A DNA stretch of 64,000 bases, from NCBI GenBank assembly GCA_020052415.1, contig JAGVPB010000008.1, positions 43,323 through 107,322 on the forward strand. The letters run 5' to 3'. Position numbers and translations under genes: made by a program. Source of the stretch: Bacteroidales bacterium. Lineage in GTDB: Bacteria; Bacteroidota; Bacteroidia; Bacteroidales; JAADJA01. Shown piece by piece: positions 24,503 through 31,790 of this stretch. How positions within the stretch are numbered: position 1 is the first letter of the stretch; each line of letters starts with the position of its first letter. Below the pieces are notes generated by a model. The model saw only the letters and a list, made by a program, of their open reading frames with translations, did not search any database and was not told the DNA's origin.

Positions 24503-26476
24503 ATGAAACGATACAATAAATTAATCCTTGCTTCTTTTTTGGTTCTTATTATATTTCAAATCGTTTATTCTCAGAAGTCAGAAGCGCTTCTAAATCATTA
24601 TAAACTTGAATTCCAGAGCTTCAAGGAATTTGTGATTCAAAATGCCACCTTTAAGGGCGATACCAATATTGATGTGAAGTTTTATCAAATAGATATTGAA
24701 ATAGGAATTGCGTCACCTTTTGTTGGCGGCAGTGTCGTGTGCAGGTTTGAACCTTTGGTTTCCGGATTAAATTCACTGCGGCTGAATTTAAACAGTTCTC
24801 TTACCGTGGACAGCATCAGCCAACCCTGTGAATCGTTTTACCAGGCAAACAGCGATATTGTGATAATTCTCGAAAACAGTTTTAATCCGGGTGATCTGGT
24901 TGATATTGTTGTCTGGTATCATGGCATTCCTGTTCTGGCAGGCGGGTACAAGGGATTGCGTTATGAACATCACGACGAAAACGAACCAATAATAGCTACT
25001 TTATCCACGCCTTACCTTGCACATTACTGGTATCCATGTAAAGACGGTCCTGAAGATAAAGCCGATTCAGTCTATATGGATATCACCATTCCCGATACCA
25101 TCATCAATGGAATCGAACTTACCGCAATTTCAAACGGGATGCTTGAAAATATCCTGACCAGTAATGGAACAAAGACTTTTCAATGGCGTCATCGTTATCC
25201 TGTTGTGACTTATTATGTGATGGCGGCCATTTCAAATTATGTTCACTTCCAGGATTATTTTAACGGTACTTCAGGTGAAGCTTTTCCGCTTGATTATTAC
25301 GTTTTTAATGATGATCTGGTCCCTTCACAGCAAGGTGTTGAGGATATGCCTGAAGTGATTCAATACTTTTCGGATGTTTTTGGAATTTATCCGTTCAGCA
25401 ATGAAAGATACGGGATGACACAGTTAGGATTTTATGGTGCAATTGAAAATCAAACCAATACCATCACCAACAATATGTATCCTTCATGGTTCGATGTTTC
25501 GGTGCATGAACTTGCACATCAATGGTTCGGAGATATGATCACCTGCGCCGACTGGCATCATGCCTGGCTGAATGAAGGCTTTGCCACTTATGCCGAAGCT
25601 TTGTGGGCGGAACATCTGAACGGATTTTCAGGATATAAAACCAATATGGCGACAAACCAGTATTGGCAGGGAGGAACTCTTTACCTTCAGAATGCTCAGG
25701 ATACTTTCAATATTTTCCAATCAATCATTTACATGAAGGGGGCGTTTGTACTTCACATGCTGCGCGGTGTTGCCGGGGATGAAGACTTTTTCGCCGGATT
25801 AACTGAATACGCAGGCAATCCTGAATTTGTATATCAAAATGCAACCACTGAGGATTTCCGGGATGTGATGCAGTCAGCTTCCGGTCTCGATCTTACCACG
25901 TTCTTCGACCAGTGGGTGTACGACTCCTATTACCCGTATTATGAATACAATTATCTGCAGGGCAATAACAACAGCTTTTATTTTGTGATCAGCCAGGTGC
26001 AGGAATCGCTGGGTTACCGGCCAGTTTTTGAAATGCCGGTCCGGCTCCGCTTAAATTATACCGGTGGTGGCGATACAACAATTACCGTTTGGAACAATAC
26101 CCAATTTCAGGAATATGCTTTCCAGTTAACCGATCAGGTATCAGATGTTGAGTTTGATCCCGATCTGTGGATTTTACGGCATGAAGAATATAATCCTGAC
26201 TTGCCTGTTCTGATTTCGGAACAAACCGGTAATTTAAGTGTGCATGTTTTTCCGAATCCTGCGAAAGACCGGATATATTTTACCGGTGAATTTTCCGGCA
26301 ATTTAGATTCTGAGATTCTGATTTATGATTCGTACGGGAATCTGGTTCATCATTACATAGCCGGGAAAAAGCCTTTGATGCAATTATCCATTGAACAGTA
26401 TGTTCCCGGTATATATTTTTATCAAGTCCGGGTTGCCGGACAAACAGATGCTGGTGGTAAGCTTATCGTGCAATAA
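24503..26476 (+). CDS. Secreted M1 family metallopeptidase with T9SS sorting domain
   Basis: A 657-residue exported aminopeptidase-like enzyme. A signal peptide (to about residue 23, VYSQ) is followed by an M1 N-terminal beta domain, then a thermolysin-like catalytic domain. GAIEN (about 312-316) stands in for the GAMEN exopeptidase motif. The zinc site is HELAHQW with H335, E336 and H339, and E358 in NEGFATYAEALW. The final 75 residues (VHVFPNPAKDRIYF to GGKLIVQ) form a T9SS type A sorting domain, so the mature enzyme is expected on the cell surface or outside. The 3' end and terminator of this gene recur as a degenerate copy at 27231-27365. Confidence 0.95.
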   Translation: MKRYNKLILASFLVLIIFQIVYSQKSEALLNHYKLEFQSFKEFVIQNATFKGDTNIDVKFYQIDIEIGIASPFVGGSVVCRFEPLVSGLNSLRLNLNSSLTVDSISQPCESFYQANSDIVIILENSFNPGDLVDIVVWYHGIPVLAGGYKGLRYEHHDENEPIIATLSTPYLAHYWYPCKDGPEDKADSVYMDITIPDTIINGIELTAISNGMLENILTSNGTKTFQWRHRYPVVTYYVMAAISNYVHFQDYFNGTSGEAFPLDYYVFNDDLVPSQQGVEDMPEVIQYFSDVFGIYPFSNERYGMTQLGFYGAIENQTNTITNNMYPSWFDVSVHELAHQWFGDMITCADWHHAWLNEGFATYAEALWAEHLNGFSGYKTNMATNQYWQGGTLYLQNAQDTFNIFQSIIYMKGAFVLHMLRGVAGDEDFFAGLTEYAGNPEFVYQNATTEDFRDVMQSASGLDLTTFFDQWVYDSYYPYYEYNYLQGNNNSFYFVISQVQESLGYRPVFEMPVRLRLNYTGGGDTTITVWNNTQFQEYAFQLTDQVSDVEFDPDLWILRHEEYNPDLPVLISEQTGNLSVHVFPNPAKDRIYFTGEFSGNLDSEILIYDSYGNLVHHYIAGKKPLMQLSIEQYVPGIYFYQVRVAGQTDAGGKLIVQ

Positions 26477-26533
26477 ATTTTACTTTATTCACGGGGTGAC
26501 TATTTGGTCCGGCATAAAAGTCACCCCGTGAAT
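26399..26533 (+). repeat. Direct repeat, copy 1 (M1 gene 3' end plus terminator)
   Basis: This 135-bp segment covers the last 26 codons of the M1 peptidase gene and its terminator. It aligns without gaps at an offset of 832 bp to 27231-27365 with about 80% or better identity by eye. The two copies bracket the DUF433/DUF5615 pair. Confidence 0.9.
26488..26532 (+). terminator. Hairpin terminator, perfect 14-bp stem
   Basis: TTCACGGGGTGACT (26488-26501) pairs with AGTCACCCCGTGAA (26519-26532) just after the M1 peptidase stop. Confidence 0.8.
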
Positions 26534-26560
26534 TTCACAAAATAATTTGCATAATTTTCA

Positions 26561-26568
26561 TACTTTTG
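26561..26568 (+). promoter_or_regulatory. Bacteroidota -7 element for the DUF433/DUF5615 pair
   Basis: TACTTTTG matches TAnnTTTG 18 bp ahead of the DUF433 ATG, just beyond the terminator hairpin. The -33 box is unclear. Confidence 0.4.
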
Positions 26569-26585
26569 TTTTTAAATCTTAAAAT

Positions 26586-26813
26586 ATGGTTGATTATAAG
26601 CAAAGAATCACAATTGAACCTGGTAAAAGGGGGGGAAAGCCGTGTATCAGGGGGATGCGCATTACGGTTAGTGATATCCTCGGATGGCTGGCTTCGGGAA
26701 TGACAGTGCAGGAAATTCTGAATGATTTTGAAGAACTTGAGGAGAACGATATTTATGCTGCCCTGAGTTATGCTGCCGACAGAGAAAATAAAACCTACCA
26801 GATTGCTGTATGA
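26586..26813 (+). CDS. DUF433 antitoxin-like protein
   Basis: A 75-residue DUF433 protein: ITIEPGKRGGKPCIRGMRITVSDILGWLASGMTVQEIL is split over the family core, with the GKPCIRGxRI signature and a following helix-turn-helix-like segment. DUF433 proteins are commonly paired with PIN-like DUF5615 proteins and are regarded as the antitoxin and DNA-binding partner. Here the pairing holds: the gene overlaps the DUF5615 gene by 4 bp (ATGA). The antitoxin role is known for the family by context more than by direct test. Confidence 0.88.
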   Translation: MVDYKQRITIEPGKRGGKPCIRGMRITVSDILGWLASGMTVQEILNDFEELEENDIYAALSYAADRENKTYQIAV

Positions 26814-27157
26814 AACTTCTGTTCGATCAGAACATTTCGCATAGGATACTTCAGTTTCTTCCTGAAGAGTTTGACGGATCGAGTCATGTAAAAACCGAAG
26901 GCCTGATTAATTTGCCTGACCGTCAGATTTGGGATTTTGCAAAGCAGCGGGATTTTATAATTGTTACACAGGATTCTGATTTCAATGATCTGAATTCTTT
27001 ATATGGATTTCCGCCTAAAATTATCTGGGTAAGAGCAGGAAATCTTAGCACCAAAGCGATATTTGAAATACTTATGGACCACCTATCCAATTTGCAAAGT
27101 TTCATTGATGATCCAAATTTCGGTAGCTTTGAAATTATACGATTGAAAAATAAATAA
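26810..27157 (+). CDS. DUF5615 PIN-like toxin candidate
   Basis: A 115-residue protein of the DUF5615 (Mut7-C/PIN-like) family. The start MKLLFDQNISHRIL has the first catalytic acidic residue (D6), and VTQDSDFNDLNSLYG carries the D-x-D-F cluster typical of the family. The remaining part, KIIWVRAGNLST, is the usual third strand and helix. Predicted activity is ribonuclease cleavage held in check by the DUF433 partner. The stop codon overlaps a run of AATAAAT heptamers. Both genes are enclosed by the 135-bp direct repeat. Confidence 0.85.
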   Translation: MKLLFDQNISHRILQFLPEEFDGSSHVKTEGLINLPDRQIWDFAKQRDFIIVTQDSDFNDLNSLYGFPPKIIWVRAGNLSTKAIFEILMDHLSNLQSFIDDPNFGSFEIIRLKNK

Positions 27158-27176
27158 TAAATAATAAATAATAAAT
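27149..27176. repeat. Heptamer tandem repeat (AATAAAT)x4
   Basis: Four perfect copies cover the DUF5615 stop codon and the following bases. Confidence 0.8.
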
Positions 27177-27230
27177 TCTCTCCTTAATCCACTATAAGTT
27201 TGCTAAAAATAGACCCCACTCTGTCAACAA

Positions 27231-27365
27231 TATGATCCCGGTATATATTTTTATCAAGTCCGGGTTGATGGGCAATCAGATGTTTATGGTAAACTTATCG
27301 TGCAATAAATTTTACTTAATTCACGGGGTGACTATAAGGGCCGGAATATAAGTTACCCCGTGAAT
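27231..27365 (+). pseudogene. Remnant 3' end of a T9SS-cargo gene with terminator (direct repeat, copy 2)
   Basis: The first 78 bases read in frame as 25 codons and a stop (YDPGIYFYQVRVDG, then QSDVYGKLIVQ), nearly the same as the end of the M1 peptidase sorting domain. Several differences are synonymous or conservative. A terminator hairpin follows (27319-27333 with 27351-27365, one G-T pair). No upstream coding sequence remains. It looks like the tail of a second, paralogous cargo gene whose body was lost or replaced by the DUF433/DUF5615 pair. Confidence 0.8.
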
Positions 27366-27408
27366 GTTAACAATATGAACTTTAATTTCTATGTGCTGGT
27401 ATTCTTCA

Positions 27409-30400
27409 TCAGTCTCTAACAGTTGCAACAGCCAATCGCCTGTTGGTGATGTAAGCCATCACACTTACAACTGCTATGACCGCAACAGTATAATAAACAA
27501 AAGTCGGAACCGGTACAGGATCGCCCTTTGCATAGGAATGTAAACCGGAAAGGTAATAATTAACACCAAAATATGTCATAAGCACCGAACTATATCCGAT
27601 TAAAGCAGCGAAGCTGATGGCAAAATTGCCTTTAAATCCTGGTATGAACCTCATGTGTGCTATGAAAGAATAGACAAGTACAGTAACTAATGCCCAGGTT
27701 TCTTTTGGATCCCAGCCCCAATAGCGGCCCCAGGATTCATTGGCCCAAACGCCTCCGAGAAATGTACCGATGGTCATCATAAACAATCCGATAATCAGTG
27801 TCATCTCGATAACGCAGGAAAGCTCACCAATGGTCAGATCGAGACGTTCTGAATTTTTTCTTGACTTGAGGTTCATCAGAATCAGGTTAAAGAATCCTAA
27901 AAGTGCTCCAAGTCCCAGAAATCCATAGCTTGCTGTAATAATTGCGACATGGATCACAAGCCAGTAAGATTTCAAAACGGGGACAAGGTTTGTTATTTCC
28001 GGATCCATCCAGCTCATTGAGGCTACCGAAAGAATTAATGAAGTCATCAGAGCGGTAACGGTTAAGGTTATTTCGGAGCGGCGTACAAAGATCAGCCCTG
28101 CTAAACTGGTTGCCCAGCCAATGTAGATCAGCGATTCATAGGCATTGCTCCAGGGAGCATGTCCCGAAATATACCAGCGTACTGCCAGGCCGGCCGTATT
28201 TACAGCGAAAATCAAAATAATCAGGTAAGATGCAATGCGAATGATCTTATGTAAATTGAATTTGGGCCGTAAAATATTTATAAAGTGCAGTATCAGCAAA
28301 ATAAATCCAACAAGTCCATAATACCCTGAAAGCTTTTGAAAAATATTGATCTTATTGTAAAAAATTTCAAGATTTACAACAGAATCCGGCGGATGAATAT
28401 TTGCGCCATATTTTGACTGGAACTGGAGAATAAAATTTAAGTTTTCATCGGCTTTCGACCAGTCACCCGTTTCAACTGCTTTTCTCACTTCATCAAGGTA
28501 CATGCTGAGAATACCACTCACAAATAAAGCCTCATCATTTTCAAAATATTGTTCCGCGTCCTTTGTCATTACCCATTTATGGTTAGGATCACCGGGAACA
28601 GGGAATATATTTAAAAAAGAACCGGAATAAATCATGTAAAATACATTCACTCTTTCATCCACCTTCATCACTTCTTTATCGAATTTGTTCTGCATGGATG
28701 GTTTTTTGGCATAAGCCTTTTCAACATAATCGCCAATTTTATAACCCCCGGCTGCATGAACATCAACAATCTGGCTGAAGGTTGCATAGTTGCCAGGAAG
28801 TTGCAGATAGTTCTTTAATTCTGGATTTGCAACTTTAATAATAGGGGTCGCCTGCCAGAGGTCAGGATAAGCAAGAATTCCCAAAAAAACCTGGTCAGGA
28901 TTCATACCAAGGTAAGCATTTTTCCTGGCAATTTTTCTTAATACTTCAGAACTCAGTGTATTTATCGGTTTCATCCTGCCGTCCTTGTCCTGTACGAGCA
29001 GCTTGCCGAATTTCGCTGCATGCTTTTCATTAATAACAGGTAAAATGCCTGATCCCTGAGGCGAAGCCATGGATATATCAGGTATAGCTGATAAAAATAA
29101 TATAACAGCGATTATTCCAGTTGTGGCCATTGATTTTCTGGATTCCCGAAGGCTTGTTGACAGGCTAACGAGTGTCCTGAACCTGCTGCTTCGGTTCAGA
29201 ATAGTAAGGATCATTCCCAATGCCATCAGCAAATATCCGAGATAAGTTATAATGGTTCCGAAAGCATCATGATTTACGGAAAGTATGGTACCGCCTTCAT
29301 CCCTTTCATAAGATGACTGAAAAAACCTGAAACCACGGTAGTTCAATACATGGTTCATGTAAATTCTGAAAGGCATCTCCAGGTTTTTAGATTGATCGAG
29401 TATGGTAACCTCGCTGGCGTAAGAAGAAGGACTATTCGATCCGGGGTACCGTTCGAGCTGGAAATCATTAAGGTAAATGGCAAATGGAAGCTGCATGGCT
29501 TTTGCTCCGAAGTTTATTTTAAAATTTGTTCCATTCACAGTGATGTTGGAAGATTTACTTATAAAACCCTGGCCACCCTGTACGGTAACTTTGCCTGATT
29601 CGCCGCCTGCTGTTACAAGCGCTGTAAATGCATCCGAGCTGTTCATACCTTCCTTTTCTTCACCGGTTTTGAACCCTATTGATGCTTTATCATAGTACTT
29701 TTTTATTACAATGCTGATATCTGCAACACCATACAAAGCCATAGGCTGGAACGGGTGTTTGGATCCGGGTGACAACATTTGAGTAGTATTGGCGGCCATA
29801 TTCATAAAACTGACGGAATCGGGGGCTGTGAATTCCATTCCGTTATCAGTAGAAATAATACTGAAAGTTCTTCCCGTAACGTCAGCGTTGAAGGCAATTT
29901 TATATAAACCTACAGCTTTGATTTCTCCATTTCTGAAATAGAGATCCTGCCTGCCACTTTGCCTGTCGGAAATTACCAGCCACAATAAAGGATCGCCTTC
30001 GCCTTCTATCACAGATTCTGTTGCATTGGTATAATATTCAAGTACTTCAAATTTAACAGGTTTATTTCCAACATTAAATTTATGACTGAAATTTCCTGCA
30101 GATTGGGGTGTAGCATATACCTGTTTTTCGAAAAAGTAAGGGACAGTGCCATCATCGGCAGAAAGAGAGATAAAAGTCTTGTCGGATATAAGTGTATTGG
30201 ATGATTGTCCTTCGCGTATGTGCATCATTCCCTCGTAACTTATATAGCGGGTAATAGCCGAGCCAAAAAAGATTACCAGAAATGCTGCATGGAACAAAAG
30301 TATCGTCCACTTTTTTCTTGCGTACATTTTATGTGTAAAAATGCTCCCGGTAATATTAATGGCAAGCAGCAGCAACAAACCTTCAAACCAGGTGGCATTA

Positions 30401-30534
30401 TATATTTTTGATTTTGACACTACGGTACCAAAATCATTTTCTAAAAACGTTGCATAACCAATGGAAATAGCGAAAAGCATAAGCAATATGCCGGTCAGCT
30501 CCATTGAAAATAATATATTTTTTAGCTTCTTCAT
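27409..30534 (-). CDS. ccsBA: ResB-CcsA fusion cytochrome c synthase
   Basis: A 1041-residue inner-membrane protein from the ATG at 30534; a start eight codons earlier (30558) is also open. The N-terminal half is ResB/CcsB-like: four membrane helices (MELTGILLMLFAISIGYATFLEN, ITGSIFTHKMYARKKWTILLFHAAF) and a large periplasmic domain. The C-terminal half is CcsA-like with the haem-handling tryptophan-rich WGRYWGWDPKETWAL motif and conserved histidines in transmembrane helices. It exports haem and attaches it to apocytochrome c (system II). Bacteroidota usually carry this fused form next to nrfHA; no nitrite reductase genes are seen here. Confidence 0.93.
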   Translation of the reverse strand: MKKLKNILFSMELTGILLMLFAISIGYATFLENDFGTVVSKSKIYNATWFEGLLLLLAINITGSIFTHKMYARKKWTILLFHAAFLVIFFGSAITRYISYEGMMHIREGQSSNTLISDKTFISLSADDGTVPYFFEKQVYATPQSAGNFSHKFNVGNKPVKFEVLEYYTNATESVIEGEGDPLLWLVISDRQSGRQDLYFRNGEIKAVGLYKIAFNADVTGRTFSIISTDNGMEFTAPDSVSFMNMAANTTQMLSPGSKHPFQPMALYGVADISIVIKKYYDKASIGFKTGEEKEGMNSSDAFTALVTAGGESGKVTVQGGQGFISKSSNITVNGTNFKINFGAKAMQLPFAIYLNDFQLERYPGSNSPSSYASEVTILDQSKNLEMPFRIYMNHVLNYRGFRFFQSSYERDEGGTILSVNHDAFGTIITYLGYLLMALGMILTILNRSSRFRTLVSLSTSLRESRKSMATTGIIAVILFLSAIPDISMASPQGSGILPVINEKHAAKFGKLLVQDKDGRMKPINTLSSEVLRKIARKNAYLGMNPDQVFLGILAYPDLWQATPIIKVANPELKNYLQLPGNYATFSQIVDVHAAGGYKIGDYVEKAYAKKPSMQNKFDKEVMKVDERVNVFYMIYSGSFLNIFPVPGDPNHKWVMTKDAEQYFENDEALFVSGILSMYLDEVRKAVETGDWSKADENLNFILQFQSKYGANIHPPDSVVNLEIFYNKINIFQKLSGYYGLVGFILLILHFINILRPKFNLHKIIRIASYLIILIFAVNTAGLAVRWYISGHAPWSNAYESLIYIGWATSLAGLIFVRRSEITLTVTALMTSLILSVASMSWMDPEITNLVPVLKSYWLVIHVAIITASYGFLGLGALLGFFNLILMNLKSRKNSERLDLTIGELSCVIEMTLIIGLFMMTIGTFLGGVWANESWGRYWGWDPKETWALVTVLVYSFIAHMRFIPGFKGNFAISFAALIGYSSVLMTYFGVNYYLSGLHSYAKGDPVPVPTFVYYTVAVIAVVSVMAYITNRRLAVATVRD

Positions 30535-30700
30535 AGTTATAAATAAATTTTTGTGCAAAAGTAATTTTTATAATTGCATCTGACTGGTTACTTAACAAAA
30601 AGTTCACAGTTTTGTCTGTTTACAGAATTTGAAATAGGGCAGATAACGAATTTTGAAAAGAAAATATTATCAGGTTTTGTGGCAAATAAAAAATATGTAG

Positions 30701-30708
30701 TAAATTTG
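30701..30708 (+). promoter_or_regulatory. Bacteroidota promoter for the 70-residue membrane protein
   Basis: TAAATTTG fits TAnnTTTG; a TTG at 30677-30679 lies 21 bp upstream, slightly longer than the usual 19-bp spacing. The ATG follows 23 bp later. Confidence 0.45.
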
Positions 30709-30731
30709 GTGCTCAATCAAATCATAACATT

Positions 30732-30944
30732 ATGAAATTAGATCAGATTTGCAAGTATGCCGGATTCGTTTCAGGCGGAATTGGCGCTCTGTTTATTCTT
30801 GGTGGCATTGTCAGCTATTTTATCGGTGAGTTCGCTGGTGTCAGGAATTTCAGCTGGTTCTTTTGGGCTGCGAATACTTTTATTTATTTTGGTATTTTTG
30901 GACTTGTGGCTTATATTTCCTGCAAAGAAAAAGCTGAAAAATAA
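30732..30944 (+). CDS. Small membrane protein, two predicted helices
   Basis: A 70-residue protein with two hydrophobic segments (about residues 12-32 and 43-63) and charged ends (MKLDQICKY, CKEKAEK). I do not recognise a family. Support for a real gene comes from its own promoter-like -7 box and a perfect intrinsic terminator 28 bp after its stop, making a complete single-gene unit. Its function is unknown. Confidence 0.7.
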   Translation: MKLDQICKYAGFVSGGIGALFILGGIVSYFIGEFAGVRNFSWFFWAANTFIYFGIFGLVAYISCKEKAEK

Positions 30945-30971
30945 GCGTGAACTGAACATTAAAACAAAAGG

Positions 30972-30999
30972 ATCCACCTGAAGAAGGTGGATTTTTTTT
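30972..30999 (+). terminator. Rho-independent terminator
   Basis: ATCCACCT (30972-30979) pairs with AGGTGGAT (30985-30992) over a 5-base loop, followed by eight T. Confidence 0.9.
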
Positions 31000-31088
31000 G
31001 AGTCAGCAAACTAAATTGGTCCGACGCGATGAATGTTGGAAAATGGCAACAAATTAATTTCACAGGTGGTATTTTAATCAGGTTAATT

Positions 31089-31096
31089 TACTTTTG
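31089..31096 (+). promoter_or_regulatory. Bacteroidota -7 element
   Basis: TACTTTTG matches TAnnTTTG 19 bp before the ATG at 31115. Confidence 0.4.
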
Positions 31097-31114
31097 TGAA
31101 TTAAAGCAACTGGC

Positions 31115-31708
31115 ATGAAGCGTTTCATATTTCTGGCAACATCTTGTTTGGTTTTTCTGTTCAGTTCATTCGGACAGTTTCGGGTAGGATTGAAAGGAGG
31201 TGTCAATTTCAGTGACATTATTGTTTCAAATACAGGAGATTTGTTTACGGATGAATCATTTGGAACCAGAGTGTCTTTCCACCTGGGAAGCTATATGTCC
31301 AATTCTATTACCGATCAATTATCATGGCAACTGGAAGTTTTATTTTCAAACAAGGGCTATTCCCACAGGGTTAATGACCAAACATTCAATGTCAGTCTGA
31401 ATTATTTGAACTGGCCGCTTCTTCTCCTTTATCAACCCACACGGACAGTGGAATTCGAGATCGGATCTGAGTTTGGCTATTTGATCACCGGGGAAGATAT
31501 CGTGAATAGTTTTGACCTCGGAATTGACCTTGGCTTAAAGTTTAACATCACTAAAAAAATCAATGCTGGTATAAGGTATTGCTATGGTTTGCCATTTAAA
31601 TTTCAAATGGATGAATCAGATTCTAATGACTATGACCCCACTTACCAAAATACTGTTTTCCAGATTTATGCCGGATTCAACCTGATTAATGAATTGACTA
31701 AGAAGTAA
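31115..31708 (+). CDS. Small outer-membrane beta-barrel protein (PorT-like)
   Basis: A 197-residue exported protein: signal peptide to about residue 20 (FSSFGQ), then an eight-strand-type barrel with alternating hydrophobic strands (FRVGLKGGVNFSDI, WQLEVLFSNKGYSH, INAGIRYCYGLPF, FQIYAGFNL). The LKGGVNFS start is typical of the PorT/outer-membrane beta-barrel family of Bacteroidota. It may be structural or transport-related; nothing in the context narrows it. It is convergent with the TonB-type receptor gene. Confidence 0.85.
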   Translation: MKRFIFLATSCLVFLFSSFGQFRVGLKGGVNFSDIIVSNTGDLFTDESFGTRVSFHLGSYMSNSITDQLSWQLEVLFSNKGYSHRVNDQTFNVSLNYLNWPLLLLYQPTRTVEFEIGSEFGYLITGEDIVNSFDLGIDLGLKFNITKKINAGIRYCYGLPFKFQMDESDSNDYDPTYQNTVFQIYAGFNLINELTKK

Positions 31709-31790
31709 TGGTCAGAGTACCTTGCTGCAGATTATGCCGGCCGCAGAATCGGACAATTTAATATTTCACCATGAATTTCCGGAAAAATTT

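Noticed and set aside
27181..27230. Insertion-sequence end between the TA pair and the second tail
   Set aside because: No inverted end or transposase fragment could be recognised.
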